Assembly (NCBI GenBank): GCA_008638375.1
Contig: CM018033.1
Coordinates: 18,869,794 to 18,933,793, forward strand
Direction of reading: 5' to 3'
Length of the DNA stretch: 64,000 nt
DNA from: Nyssa sinensis
Lineage: Eukaryota > Streptophyta > Magnoliopsida > Cornales > Nyssaceae
The notes beneath the pieces were generated by a model. The model had not been told where the DNA came from, ran no database searches, and worked only from the letters and a program-made list of their open reading frames with translations. Position 1 is the first letter of the stretch; each line of letters begins with the position of its first letter. Made by a program: the position numbers and the translations under genes. This document shows positions 1-12,730 of the stretch, piece by piece.

Positions 1-139
1 AGGTGAAGTTCAGAGTTGACTCTAACAGTCAATAGACAACATATATGTTATGTCAAAGAAGGGTACAAGCAACTTTTACAATATACAACGAATGAATACA
101 ACTATCTGAAACCAATGCTACTTAAGTCTCTATCCATCT
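1..139 (-). repeat. Fragment of long LTR, family C, reverse orientation
   Basis: The segment matches 33230-33380 in sequence and order: a 'gctgactctaa' motif, then 'tcaatgaagggtata' and 'aatgaatac' blocks. That places it in the same reverse-oriented long LTR family. It stops exactly where the copia 5' LTR begins at 140. The other side of the copia element (8715 onward) does not continue this LTR, so the junction is not a simple insertion. Confidence 0.6.
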
Positions 140-1409
140 TGTTAGGATGTGTGCCTTCATATCAAAGACAGTTTATTATTATTTAATAGATTTGATTTAT
201 TATTGAGTTTCATATTACCATATGTTTGGATGTTGCTTTATATCATGAGATGATTAGTCCTTGAATTGTCATTAGGAGTGGTTCATGTGTATAAATGAGA
301 TTTATACACAGGAGATATGAATTGCTTATATAGACAATTCTAGAAGTGTTCGCGGCTATTAATAAGACTGGACGTCTTATCTGTAAAGCTGTAATACAGT
401 TAACCTTTATGTGATAAGGTAGTTTATCTCAACCATCAGAGTAGTAGACTTTAGGTTATTGTATTGGTCTATTGGGAATACATTGAACTGGATCACTATA
501 AGAAACGATCATTTGGAACTGTCACCTTTAATAAGTTTCTTATTCACTATTCGCAATAAGCTTTTAATCCTGAAAGGATAGTGAACTCAAGTTCTGAATA
601 GTGATGATTTTGAGTTACCAATGAGTGAGATCTTTTAGATCAACACCTTGGTATCTTGGGAAGTCATTATTTAGACTGTGGAAACACATATTCTCAAGAT
701 GGAATCTATACTTTATATATTAGAGAGATGGATATCACCTTTGTGCTAATTCAATGGGTTAATTACTGAAATCCGGATCCGGTCTTTTCAGTAAATTGTT
801 TATTGAAATGATTACCAATTTCAAGTGATTAATAATTATTGAATTAGGTTCTTAAAATAATTAGTGAATTAATTTGACAGTATAATATGAAACTTTGATT
901 ATTAGTATCCATGTAGAAGGGCTAACTTCAAAAGTATAGTGTATATGGGTTTACTCTATTCTACTAAGTTGGAGTGCAATTTCAATTAACTAGTGGAGTT
1001 AATTGAAATTAATTAGTCTATTAAAATTAATTATGAGATAATTAAGATTTAATTGACTAATCGGAAGCTAACTTAGTGGGACTCACTAGATCCCTTCTCT
1101 TGCCCTAATTAGGTTAAGCCCTATATATATGATATGTAGGGAGCCGTTTATCATAAGTTTTTGTGCTAGACAAAAATAAGAGGTAGCCCACTTTCCCGCG
1201 AAACGGTTTGCCTAAGGGAAAAGAGGAGAAGACCTAAAGGAGAAAGAGAAGGAAGATTGTTTCAATCTCTTCAAGAAGCCTTCTTCAACAATCAAGATTA
1301 TCAAGAACGAGGTAATTCTAACCCGCTTTTCAAGACTATATGATTTATGTAAAGAAAAAGATCCAAATAGATTTTTGAAATTGCTTCCGCTGTTCTTACG
1401 AACCTAACA
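140..1409 (+). repeat. 5' LTR of copia element
   Basis: It begins TGTTAGG and ends CCTAACA, a 7-bp terminal inverted pair with the canonical TG...CA ends. It matches 7443-8714 along its whole length. U3 includes a TATA-like run at 1121-1130, roughly 280 bases before the end. Confidence 0.95.
1121..1130 (+). promoter_or_regulatory. TATA-like box in copia 5' LTR
   Basis: The run ctatatatat follows a conserved 'aattaggttaagcc' stretch and is repeated at 8426-8435 in the 3' LTR. The position in the last quarter of the LTR fits a U3/R border. Inferred from sequence only. Confidence 0.5.
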
Positions 1410-1411
1410 AT

Positions 1412-1423
1412 TGGTATTAGAGC
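1412..1423 (+). other. Primer-binding site, initiator tRNA-Met type
   Basis: TGGTATTAGAGC lies two bases after the LTR end. It differs at one base from TGGTATCAGAGC, the usual complement to the 3' end of plant initiator tRNA-Met used by most copia elements. Confidence 0.9.
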
Positions 1424-1754
1424 AACTTTACATGAATCCATTAATTTTGAAGGTTATATTTACTTGTTCTAAACCTATTCATGGATCCCAATTAAAACAA
1501 ATGTTTATTTTAGAATGAGATTTTGTGGTACAATCTGTTGATTCAAAGATTTAATCCTTGTTTAGGGACCCTAAATAATTGAATCTAATTCTTGGCTTAG
1601 TATAGTGATAGGTATGGGATACCCATAGTCATGCACTAATTAAGAAGCAAAACTTGTGGTGACTTGCTGTTTTTTAAAAAAGAAAAAAAAAAAAGGTTTT
1701 TTTTTTTTATTTTAGAAAACCATTAGATGGGCGGCTACTGCTAATGTATATATA

Positions 1755-1791
<37 letters not shown>

Positions 1792-3675
1792 TGTGTGGAT
1801 AAACCCAGATTCTTTGAGAGGTATGAAGGAATTGGAAGAGGTTTCATCGAAAATCTCTGTAACTCGGTTGCAACGGCGTGAGTTAGAGAGATACGAAGAA
1901 CAAGGTCTAATAGTTATGGAATCAGAGCACCAAGGGCAGCAAGCATAGCCCAATGAGCAAGTTGTATTTCAAAGCGCATATTACCTCTCCTTTCTTACCT
2001 TTTCTGCTAATGCCTTGAACTTGGAAGAATATTCCAACGCAGCCTTCTTTTTCTCCTCCATTCGCCTCTGAAGCGCTTCTCCAAGAGGACTGTTCGCGAT
2101 GGCTTTCACGGTTGTGAAAGGTATAACCAAGAAGATCAAAATGTTCGCAAGCTCTTGCCATGAAGCTTTGCAACCTGGACAATGTTGAATTCTTTTTCGG
2201 GGTTAATATATATATATATATATATATATTTGTGTGTGTATTATATATAATATATTATATATACAGTTTATTAAAAAAACATTATATTAATTTTTCTATT
2301 CATGTGTTTTAATTGGGTATTAGATACCCAAATTTGTTAAATTGCTTGGGTATTTGATATCCATGGTTGGCGTATGACAAATATTTTATATATATATATA
2401 TAATATTTGATATTATATATTTTACTAAAAATTATTATTTTTAACTATTTGGGTATATGATACCTAATGGCTCAATTTTATTTTATATATCTATTGTTTA
2501 TATTATAGGTATATGATTCACATGGGTATTTGATACCCAAATATGTTGGATTTAAAATTATAAGTTCAGTATGACTTGACCTATACGGGTTATTGGATAC
2601 ATGGATTAAATCTTAGTATACTCTAAAATATACATGGGTGAAGTATATGATTAATCACATACTTAAATGCTTTAAACTTTATTCATCATATTTGAATGAT
2701 TCATGCATGTGATGGATGACATTGTATCTCTCATGGCTGGCCATTAAGTGATGTATTTAATTTAATTGGTTTTGAGGCAATTGTAAAGGGCAATGGACTT
2801 GAAATTTTTTCCCACGAATGGGCAAGCTCCATTGGTTTTCCTAGCCTATTAATTTTTAATTTTAGATTAAATGTAAGCTCACGTATGTGGGTATAGGTTC
2901 TTCATGTATTTATTTTATTTCTGAAGAAAGTGTTAGAGGATAGGAGCCATTAAGAAGACCAATGGAAGTACAGAGCCTGTTGTAAAGAATTTTAGTTGGC
3001 CATGAGAGATAATTTTAATTTTATGCTTGCATGTTTATTTTCATAAAATCACATGATTAATTTTGATCCATGAATAGGTTAATATAATTATGCATGTATT
3101 GTATAATAAAGATCCTTAATTTATAAAAACAAGTGGGAGAGGGATGCTTTAAGAAAGCTTCCACGATCTTCCATCATCAGCCTATAGTAAGACAAAAATA
3201 GGCGCCCTAAGTCATCTTCAAGTGGCCTCCCCACGGAGGGTGACTATCTAGTTGGTTACAAGTATGAACCTCTTAGGATAGAATAGAAAGAGATAGGGTG
3301 AGGGTGATCACCCCACGGGGATACTACTTGCAACGGTTGTCTTTTTATTAAATATAATGGTATACACTTGATCAAAAGGGAATGATATTCTCCCCACGGA
3401 GTCTATCATTGTCTTTTGAAGACCAAAGGATATTGAAAAATATGTTTCATTTGACATGAGATGTCTAGATAGTGGAATCATATAAGATATGATGGTCCTC
3501 CTAATCATATGAATGACATTGTCATCCCCACGGAGTGTGTTGTTTATAAGGTTAGGTTCCAATGCATTCATTGATAGTGGCTTGAGGATACTACTTTGCA
3601 TTCATGAGAGCAAAAGTTATTTTACTATTTATTTACATTCATGCTAATGTATATGCTTATATATATGATTCTCAG
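1424..3675 (+). other. Long non-coding leader of copia element
   Basis: About 2.25 kb between primer-binding site and gag without a convincing reading frame. It holds TA microsatellites (about 1757-1785 and 2207-2229), four copies of a hairpin motif TTGGGTAT-3nt-ATACCCAA between 2313 and 2540, and four copies of CCCCACGGRG between 3229 and 3535. Small open frames here (for example 1754-1948) look accidental. Confidence 0.7.
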
Positions 3676-6600
3676 ATGTCTTCATTTAACCTACTTGTTA
3701 TCGTCCTGAAAGAAAATAAGTTGACTAGACCTAACTATGTGGACTGGAAATGGAATTTGGACATTGTCCTTACTGTAGAGGGGTACAAATATGTGATTAT
3801 TATGGATAGCCCAAACCTTCTAGAGGTTGATGCTCCCTAAGAGGACATTGATTGTTATATTAGGTGGGTCAAGGCTGATGAGATGGTACGTTGCTATATC
3901 TTAGCTTCGATGTTAAGTGTTTTACAACATCAGCATCAGAGTTTCCCAACAGCTAGGGATATGATCCTTAACTTAAAGGAGATGTTTGGGGATCAGGGGC
4001 GTCTTCCTATGCAAACTACCATGAGAGCACTTATGAACACTAATATGGCAGAAGGAACTCTAGTAAGAGACCATGTTTTAAAAATTATTGACTTTTTAAA
4101 TGTGCTGGAAGTTCTAGGGGCTGACATTAATGGTGAGTCCCAGGTTGATATTATCCTTGAGTCCCTGCCTGACTCTTTTAATCAATTTAAGCTCAACTAT
4201 AACATGAACAAAATGAATTTGACTTTGGCTGAGCTTCTGAGCTCTTTACAAGTAGTGGATGGTATTATCAAAAGCCATCTTAGTGCTTATGTGGTTGAGG
4301 CTTCTTCTTTTAAGCCTAAGCCCAAAGGCAAGGGCAAGTGGAAGAAGAAATAGAACCCCAAAAACTCCAAAGGAAATATGGGTCCTAAAGGGGGTGTTGG
4401 AAAAGGGAAGAAAAGGGCAACCACAAAGGCAACCACTAAGCCCAAAGGAAAATGTTTCCACTACGGGGTCATGGGGCATTGGAAGAGAAACTGTCCACAT
4501 TATCTATCCAAGAAAAAAAACACAAGCATAATTGAATCATTTGTTATTGAAATAAGTTATATAATAGGTACTTCAGATTCTTGGTGTGTAGACGTCGGTG
4601 CAACTAATCACATCTGTAATTCGTTGCAGGGGTTTTGGGAGACCAGGCGGCTAAGTGATGGAGAGATTATCTTGCACTTGGGAACATAAGCAAAAGTTAC
4701 GGCGGTGTTAGTAGGAGTAGTTAGTTTATATTTTTCTTCAAATAAGACACTAGTCCTTTATGATTGCTTATATGTGCCTAGCATTAGAAGGAACTTTTTA
4801 TCGGTTTCAAATTTAATAAAACAAGGTTATTTATTTTATTTTAATTCAAATGTTGTTATTAAACATAGATGTTCTTTTATATGCTCTGGCATAATGGTCT
4901 TTATTTGATTACTCCTAAGATGTATGAGATACATGACACCGAAAAGAATGAACCATCACAAACTTTACCACTTAAAAGAAAAGTTTATTCTACTAATTCA
5001 ACTTATCTTTGGCACTTTAGGCTAGTTTATATTAATTTGGATAAGATTAATAGACTGGTAAAGGAGGGTACTTTGTCTTCCTTGGTTGTTGAACCACTGC
5101 CAGTCTGTATATCCTGTTTGGAGGGAAAAATGACTAGAAGACCCTTTGCTTCAAAGGGAAACAGGACCAAAGAAGTATTGGAGTTAATCCATACTGATGT
5201 GTATGGACCCTTAAATATTAGGGCTAGAGGGGGTTATGAGTATTTCATTACTTTTACTGATGATTACTCTAGATATGGTTATGTCTATCTATTGCACCAG
5301 AAGTCAGAAGCCTTTGAAAAGTTCAAAGAGTTTCAGGCAGAAGTGGAAAAACAATTAGATAGGAGCATAAAATCACTTCGATCTGAACGAGGTGGGGAAT
5401 ATCTCTCTAGTGACTTCAGTTAGCATTTATTGGATAATAGGATTTTATCCCAGTTGTCTGTACTTGGCATGCCTCAGTAGAACGGTGTAACAGAGAGGAG
5501 AAATAGGACACTTTTAGATATGGTAAGGTCAATGATGAGTTATTCTGATTTGCCTATATTCCTTTGGGAGTATGCATTGGAGATAACAGTATATATTCTG
5601 AACTCAGTTCCAACTAAGTCTGCTCCCAAGACTCTAGTAGAGCTTTGGACTGGGCATAAGCCAAGTCTAAACCACTACAAAATCTGAGGGTGTCCAACCT
5701 ATGTTCTGAAAAAAAAGACTAGAAAGTTGGAACCAAGATCAGAATTGAGCTATTTCATTGGTTATCCTAAAGGGACAAAAGGCTGGCTCTTTTATAATCC
5801 CAGTGAGTAGAAGGTATTCGTTAGCACGAATGCTGTCTTTCTGGATGATGATTATATTATGGGTCAGAAGCTCAAGAGTAAGATCACCTTAGAAGAAATA
5901 TCAGATGCTTCTTCTATTCCTCAGGCAAATGATAATCATGGACTAGATGCCTCTATTCCAACATCTTTTATTACACCAGAGCCACATCATAGTGGGAGGA
6001 CTGTCAGGCCACCTGATAGGTACATGTTCTTAGGAGAGTTTGTCTCAGATGAACATGTTTTAAATCCCGATAGTTACGATGAAGCAATCTCTGATAAAGA
6101 TTTGGGACTTTGGCAAAATGCTATGAAAGCTGAGATGGAATCTATGTATTCTAATAAGGTTTGGGAACTTTTGGAACCACTTGCCAATATTAAACCAATT
6201 GGTTGTAAGTGGATTTACAAGAGAAAGAGAGGACCCGAAGGATCATATGCAACCAGATGGTTTCATAGTTAAGGGCCAAGAGCATATGGTATGCAAGCTG
6301 CATAAGTCCATTTATGGACTTAAGCAAGCTTTCCGAAGTTGGAACATTCGATTTGATTAGGCAATCAAGTCATTTGGTTTTGATCAAAAGCCGGATGAAC
6401 CTTGTGTGTATAAGAAGAGTGAAGGAAGCATGGTGGTGTCCCTACTTCTGTATGTGGATGATGTACTACTCATTGGGAATGATGTAAGGGTGTTGTTTAC
6501 GATAAAGGTTTGGCTAGCAAATTAGTTTGATATGAAGGACTTGGGAGAAGCCAGTTACATCCTTGGGATTAAGCTTCGGAAGAACAGGATGTTAAGCTTA

Positions 6601-7400
6601 TCTCAAGCTACGTATATAGACAAAATTCTAGTTAAGTTTGCAATGCATAACTCCAAGAAAGGCTTATTTCCTTTTAGGCATAAAGTACCTCTGTCCAAGA
6701 ATCAGTGTCCTAAGACACTTGAGAAAGAGAAACGCATGAAGGCAATTCCTTATGCTTCAGCTATAGGAAGCCTTATGTATGCTATGCTTTGGACTAGACT
6801 AGATATTTGTTTTGTAGTGGGCATGGTCAGCAGATATCAATCTAATTTAGGACCAAATCAATGGACTGCCGTGAAACATGTACTCAAGTACTTAAGAAGG
6901 ACTAGAGATTATATGTTGAGATATGGGAGTGGTGATCTAGTTCCAGTTGGCTACACAAACTCTGACTTTATGTCAGATCAGGACTTTAAAAAGTCAACCT
7001 CAGGATATGTGTTTACTCTTGGTGGTGGAACTATCAGTTGGAGGAGTGTCAAACAACAGTGTATTACTGACTCAATCACTGAAGCGGAATATGTAGCTGC
7101 CTCTGAAGCAGCTAAGGAAGTAGTTTGGCTCAAGAAGTTCCTTTCGGAACTAGGAGTGGTACCATAGTCTCAATTGTCGATGGTCCTTTATTGTGACAAT
7201 AGTGGAGTTGTAGCTCAATCCAAGGAGCCAAGAAACCACAAGGGTGGAAAGCACATAGAGCGCAAGTATTACCTCATCAGAGATATCATTCAGTGCGGAG
7301 ACATAGCGTCACCAAGGTTGCTTCTGCGGACAATCTTGTAGATTCTTTCACTAAGGCTCTACTTTCTAAAAATTTTGAGCTTCATGTGGATAGGATAGGT
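3676..7400 (+). pseudogene. Copia gag-pol polyprotein, decayed
   Basis: Gag starts at the ATG at 3676 and is broken by a stop at 3838-3840 and another near 4351. The zinc knuckle at 4453-4494 keeps C, H and the last C, but its second cysteine is tyrosine. The protease site at 4591-4599 reads D-V-G instead of D-S/T-G. Integrase (about 5000-5750) keeps the TDVYGPL and TDDYSRYGYVYLL regions but has in-frame stops. Reverse transcriptase starts near 6090 (W-x-x-A-M-K-A-E-M motif). It loses an estimated 80-90 residues at about 6240, where 'KRKRGPEGS' jumps to a downstream 'MQPDGF' block. It then retains YVDD at 6451-6462. RNase H runs about 6770-7330 with TEAEYVA, and a stop near 7166. The combination of lost protease and reverse transcriptase residues makes the element non-autonomous. 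Confidence 0.93.
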
Positions 7401-7431
7401 GTCAGATGTTATGAGGAATGGATGTAAGTGC

Positions 7432-7440
7432 AAGTGGGAG
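7432..7440 (+). other. Polypurine tract of copia element
   Basis: AAGTGGGAG sits two bases before the 3' LTR at 7443, the expected place for the plus-strand primer. Confidence 0.85.
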
Positions 7441-7442
7441 TT

Positions 7443-8714
7443 TGTTAGGATGTGTGCCCTCATATCCAAGACATCTTATTATTATTTAATAGATTTGATT
7501 TATTATTGAGTTTCATATTACCATATGTTTGGATGTTGCTTTATATCATGAGATGATTAGTCCTTGAATTGTTATTAGGAAGTGGTTCATGTGTATAAAT
7601 GAGATTTATACACAGGAGATATGAACTGCTTATATAGGCAATTCTAGAAGTGGACGCGGCTATTGATAAGACTGGACATCTTATCCTATAAAGCTGTAAT
7701 ACAGTTAACATTTATGTGATAAACTGGTTTATCTCAACCATCAGAGTAGTGGACTCTAGGTTATTGTATTGATCTATTGGGAATTCACTGAATTGGATCA
7801 CTATAAGAAACGATCATTTGGAACTGTCACTTTTAATAAGTTTCTTATTCACTATTCGCAGTAAGCTCTTAATCTTGAAAGGATAGTGAACTCAAGTTCT
7901 GAATAGTGATGATTTTGAGTTACCAATGAGTGAGATCTTTTAGATCAACACCTTGGTATCTTGGGAAGTCATTATTTAGACTGTAGGAATACATATTCTC
8001 AAGATGGAATCTACACTTTATATATTAGAGAGATAGATATCACTTTTGTGCTAATTCAATGGGTTAATCACTGAAATCCGGATCCGGTCTTTTCAGTAAA
8101 TTGTTTATTGAAATGATTACCAATTTCAAGTGATTAATAATTATTGAATTAGGTTCTTAAAATAATTAGTGAATTAATTTGACAGTATAATATAGAACTC
8201 TGATTATTAGTATCCATGTAGAGGGGCTAACTGCAAAAGTATAATGTATATGGGTTTACTCTATTCTACTAAGTTAAAGTGCAATTTCAATTATATAGTA
8301 GAGTTAATTGAAATTAATTAGTCAATTAAAATTAATTATGAGATAATTAAGATTTAATTGACTAATTGGAAGCTAACTTAGTGGGACCCACTAGACCCCT
8401 TCTCTTGCCCTAATTAGGTTAAGCCCTATATATATGATATGTAGAGAGTCGTTTATCATAAGTTTTTGTGCTAGACAAAAATAAGAAGCAGCCCACTCTC
8501 CTGTGATACGGTTTGCCTAAGGGAAAAGAAGAGAAGACCTAAAGGAGAAAGAGAAGGAAGATTACATCAATATCTTCAAGAAGCCTTCTTCAACAATCAA
8601 GATTATCAAGAACAAGGTAATTCTAATCTGCTTTTTAAGATTGTATCATTTATGTAAAGAAAAAGATCCAAATAGATTTTTGAAATCGCTTCCGTTGTAG
8701 TTACGAACCCAATA
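7443..8714 (+). repeat. 3' LTR of copia element
   Basis: Aligns with 140-1409 throughout. It starts TGTTAGG, but its end reads CCCAATA where the 5' LTR reads CCTAACA, so the terminal CA has decayed to TA. TATA-like run at 8426-8435. Confidence 0.93.
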
Positions 8715-8930
8715 TGATTGTGCGTAGATGAGGTGCATAGGAAGGGGGGCAAGGTGATGTATGGGATGTTGATAGGACATTCTCTCTCTTACTTTACCTT
8801 TATTTCTTTTCCCTTTTTCCTATCATTTCTGATCCACCTTCCCCCTACCCCACGCAACTCTTTTTCTCTCTTTCAAACTCTCTATCTTTTTCCCTCTCTT
8901 TAAAGGCCACCATGGTTGAATCTGTGGGTG

Positions 8931-9117
8931 TGTGTGAAACATTGTGTGTGTATATGTGAATATGTATTTGGGAGAGAGACAAAAATAGTGAGTGTATGTG
9001 TGTCGGTGTAAAATAATGTATGTGTGTGTGTGTGTGACTTTGTGTGTTTGAAATAATGTGTGTGACACACAGTGTGCGCGTGTGTGTATGTTTGAGTGTG
9101 TGTGTGTATGTGTGTAA
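8931..9117. repeat. Cryptic (TG)n / TGTGTG-rich microsatellite
   Basis: Runs of tgtgtg interrupted by aaataatg, gacttt and aacac blocks. Long open frames on the minus strand rich in His and Thr come only from this repeat. Confidence 0.8.
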
Positions 9118-11300
9118 CACATAGAAGTGATGAGCCAAAACTAGAAGAAAAATAAAATAAAGGGAGGAGGAAAGAAAAAAGAAAAAAAGAAAGAAGGAAA
9201 AAGGAACAGATGGGTTGGGTTGGGCTGGGTTGGACGGGCCAAGGAATCAGCGACCATGGATGAAGGAGATAAGCTCTCTCTCCTCAGTTTTTCTCTCTAG
9301 TCGAACAGTGAGGTAGGGACTTTCTAGACTTCATTGAGTTTAGTTTTGAACTTGTTTAGATTCTGAATGCATGTGTGTGTGTTTTCATGTGTATGCATGT
9401 ACATATATACGTGTTGTCTATGATGCGCAGTAGGGAGAAAGACCAAAAATGGCTTCTTCAATTTCTTGGGGAATCCATGGTTGGGTTTGGTGTCAAAAGA
9501 TATGAAGGGAAACTGGAAAGGATTTGGAAGAGGTTCAGAGTAAAAGGGAGGTTAAGAATGGTGGAATCTGCGAGTTTTTAGAACTCACTAGAAGATCGAG
9601 GTCTTGAAATTTTGGTTTGATTCAATGAGTGTTAATGTGTAATAACAATCCTAGGAGGTGTAAAATAATAATATGTGAAGTTTAGAAAGAAAAATGAGTG
9701 AAAACAGTGCAAAAAAATATAGATTTAAAAATTGAAATTTTTGGTTTTCTAGTGAGGCTCGCTAGAAAAGATAACCAAAGCTTCGCCAGCGGCAACCAAT
9801 TCCAGTATTGACCGGTCAATAGGTCAATGGTCAAACAAGGTCGGGTCACGGGTCTGGTTGGATCGGATCAAGGGTCTGGCCCAGTGAGCTTGGGCCTATG
9901 GGTCTGTTTGGTTACAAGAATATGTGAAACCTAATTCTCAAAATTGAAATTGGAATAGAGATAAACCTATTCATGAAAATTGGGGATAAAATCAAATTCG
10001 GCCTGTTTGGTTACAGGTTTAAGAAATTAAAATTTCAGAAATTAAAAGGGATTGACTTGTTTGAGTTAATTACAAATTAGTGAACTAAATTTAAGGAAAT
10101 TACAAAAAAGCCCACTTTTTCATAAAATTGAAAACAAAGCCAATTAAAATGAAAGAAGGGTCACTCTTAAGGTTTTTGGGCATTCCAGACTCAATGGCAA
10201 AGTCAGTTTAGACATTTAGGGACTCGGGGAAGTCCCACATGAATATGAAAAATTATGAAAATACCCCTAATGATAATTTAAGCAACTTAAAGGCTAATTG
10301 AAATTCAGAAGGGGCTATTCCAAAGTTATTGGATGCAAGGGATTCAAATATATGATCAGACTAAACAAATTGGGACCCGATGATGGTCCTCACATAAAAT
10401 GAGAAAATGACGATTATATCCCTAGACCTATATTAAGCTATTGAAAACCGAATTAAGATTTGGAAGAGGCGTTTCCAATATTTTTGGATGCTAGGGACTC
10501 AACGATGATTTCAAAATAATGAAATTAGGACTTGGGGTAGTCCCACATAAAAATGTGAAATTACTAAAATGCCCCTAGATATGGAACAAATATTTAAAAG
10601 TATTGATAAAATATAAAGATAATACTTTTAAGATTATTAGATCTTCTGAATCAGATTTCAAGGTCAGTTTTGAGAGACGATATCTCGGTAGACGTGTAAC
10701 TTGTCTGATAAATTACAAAAATGCCCTTATGAGCTTAAAATACAATCAAATGACTTAGAGACAATACGATAGGGCTCTCTTAGGGTTCTTGATACCCTGG
10801 AACACATTTTTGATATCTGTTTGGGTAAACGAGCACTCGAGATGTAGGCTAAAGAGTAACTGGCCATAAAAAACTGTAACACTTGATACGATACCTTAGT
10901 GCTTTGGGCCAATGTGGTCCCGAGAATAGAACAGGAAATATGTTAGACAATTGACAAACATTATGAAAGACACAAGTAATGTCTCCTTATAGTAGAGTGA
11001 GGATTTGGACTAGGATAATGTCTTGATGTGTTGATGTGTGTACTTTCGATGTTATTCACATGGTGTGTTTATCTGTATCAATTAATACCTTGCCCTTACA
11101 TTATCAATGTGATGTGATTATTATATTAAATGCGATGATCTTGGATAATTGCATGATGGTACTGGATATATGTGATTTCCATGTTGATGTTTATCATGAT
11201 TTCTGTTTCTATCATGGATATATATGACTGTTGTTACCCCTGTATCTATTCGCTAAATCATATATCATCTCTTATGGTTGTTAGTATTGTTGTGGGTATG

Positions 11301-11390
11301 AATGATGCTGATATGAACATTGTTGATATAAATGAAGCTGATAAGCACATTGTTGATGTGAATGATGCTGATATGCATATTGTTGACTAT
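11301..11390 (+). repeat. 30-bp tandem repeat, 3 copies
   Basis: Units start at 11301, 11331 and 11361, each opening aatga(t/a)gctgat and closing ttgttga followed by three or four variable bases. The period is exactly 30, so all three units encode a 10-residue repeat in one frame, but the surrounding LTR shows no other coding signal. Confidence 0.85.
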
Positions 11391-12730
11391 ACCTGAGCAG
11401 TGTGAGATTTGAGAGGATATTGATGTTAATGAACACCGTTTGTGATGTGGATTGAGATATTGGAATTTTGAAAAAGAACACATATGAGAAAAAGACTTGG
11501 GATGAGAATTAGTCACATCTTTTGTGTGCTATTGAGCGTGGTGAGGTTGCGTTTTACCCGGGGTTTTATTTATGATAGGGACGGTGTCTCCCTTCGACTT
11601 GCAAGCCTTAAACCCGCGCGGGTGGTTGTTTGTCTCTATCGAGTTAGTAGCTCGTAAAATACTCAGGCTCCGAGAGCCAAATTAGGTGAATACTCATAGG
11701 ATTTAGATTATTGAGAGAATGAAATGAGATGAATAAGGTTTTATCCTATTTTTCTGTGGATGGAATTACTTGAGATTATTTCCCTTGATTCATTTGGGAT
11801 ATTTCATTATGATTATTGATGGATTGTACACTGCTAGTTTATGATACTGTGGCATTTGTGAATGGTCTCTTAGCTGTAAATGTATACATTGTTCTTATGA
11901 CTTTGAACAGGAAATGGTTGTGCTTCGTGGGTTGGTAAGCTTACACTTACATCTTGTGATTGGTTATGTATTTATATACATTGTTCGTGTGGCATTAAAA
12001 TATGAAACGAAGGTGTTTCGTAATAGTATAAATTTATAATTATGTCATGTGTCCGACCCTCCATATGTCAACTACTTGGTTGCTATTGTCAAACCACATG
12101 TAGTGGTGCGATGCTCTTTGATTCTTATGCTTATGCCTGTGTTTAAGATATGATGATGTGGTGTGCTTGTGATCCAGACTGGACTATAGTGTGTGTCTTT
12201 TTCGAATTTGCATTAGTTTTTGGCATGTTGCTTAGTTGTGTGTTTTGGAAAACCCTATTGAGCGTTATGGCTCACCCCTACTGTTCATGGGAATGACAGG
12301 TATTGACTTGATGGAAGATAGCTGCAAGAGCAGCACAAGATGGATTGAAGTCATCACAATATTTAATTTCATTCATGTATTTACTTAGTTATGTTTATTA
12401 AGGGTGCCTATACCCTTCAGACTATTGTTGTATATATGTATATAAAGACTGTTAGAGTCAGCTCTGGACATACTTTGTTTAATACAGTTGATGGACTTTT
12501 CATATAGTTACATTGTGATAGTAATCATTTTCACTTAATCCCGTCACGAGACTTGAACAAGCCTAATTAGGGAATCGAACCTAAACTAATTAAAGTAGAT
12601 CATTTTCAAAAAAAAAAAAAAAAAACTTGGCTTGTATTTTATGTACTTAACAAGGATGGTTAGTCCTATTACCTACCTTATCGAGGTCCAATAACCCCTT
12701 GGTCCAACCTTGCGGGTCAGGGGCGTGACA

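Larger units (their letters stand above)
140..8714 (+). mobile_element. Ty1/copia LTR retrotransposon, complete but inactive
   Basis: Two near-identical 1.27-kb direct repeats (140-1409 and 7443-8714) enclose a tRNA-iMet type primer-binding site, a 2.2-kb non-coding leader, a gag-pol region in the order gag, protease, integrase, reverse transcriptase, RNase H, and a polypurine tract. Integrase before reverse transcriptase defines Ty1/copia. The first 150 bases of the two LTRs differ at only a handful of positions, so the element is fairly young, yet gag-pol carries many stops, frameshifts and a deletion in reverse transcriptase. No 5-bp target duplication is visible (catct before, tgatt after), and the two flanks are not collinear. 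I do not assign a named lineage. Confidence 0.95.
8715..12730 (+). repeat. Long LTR, family C, forward, 5' truncated
   Basis: The 3' end ('ggggcgtgaca' at 12720-12730) and about 1.3 kb before it match, in reverse complement, the segments at 32970-34078, 32055-32969 and 1-139. No primer-binding site follows 12730, so this is an LTR end without its internal region. The 5' boundary is not visible; I assume it is cut off by the copia junction at 8715. Inside are a TG-rich cryptic repeat (8931-9117), stretches resembling 'aaaatgcccct' typical of long plant LTRs, and a 30-bp repeat at 11301-11390. No protein-coding signal: the open frames here are low-complexity (for example His-Thr runs from the TG repeat). 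Confidence 0.6.

Noticed and set aside
3308..3601. 97-residue minus-strand frame in the copia leader
   Set aside because: Antisense to a leader known to be non-coding, with no domain or codon signal.
8823..9138. Minus-strand frames of about 98 residues rich in His-Thr
   Set aside because: They are simple translations of the TG microsatellite and overlap each other.
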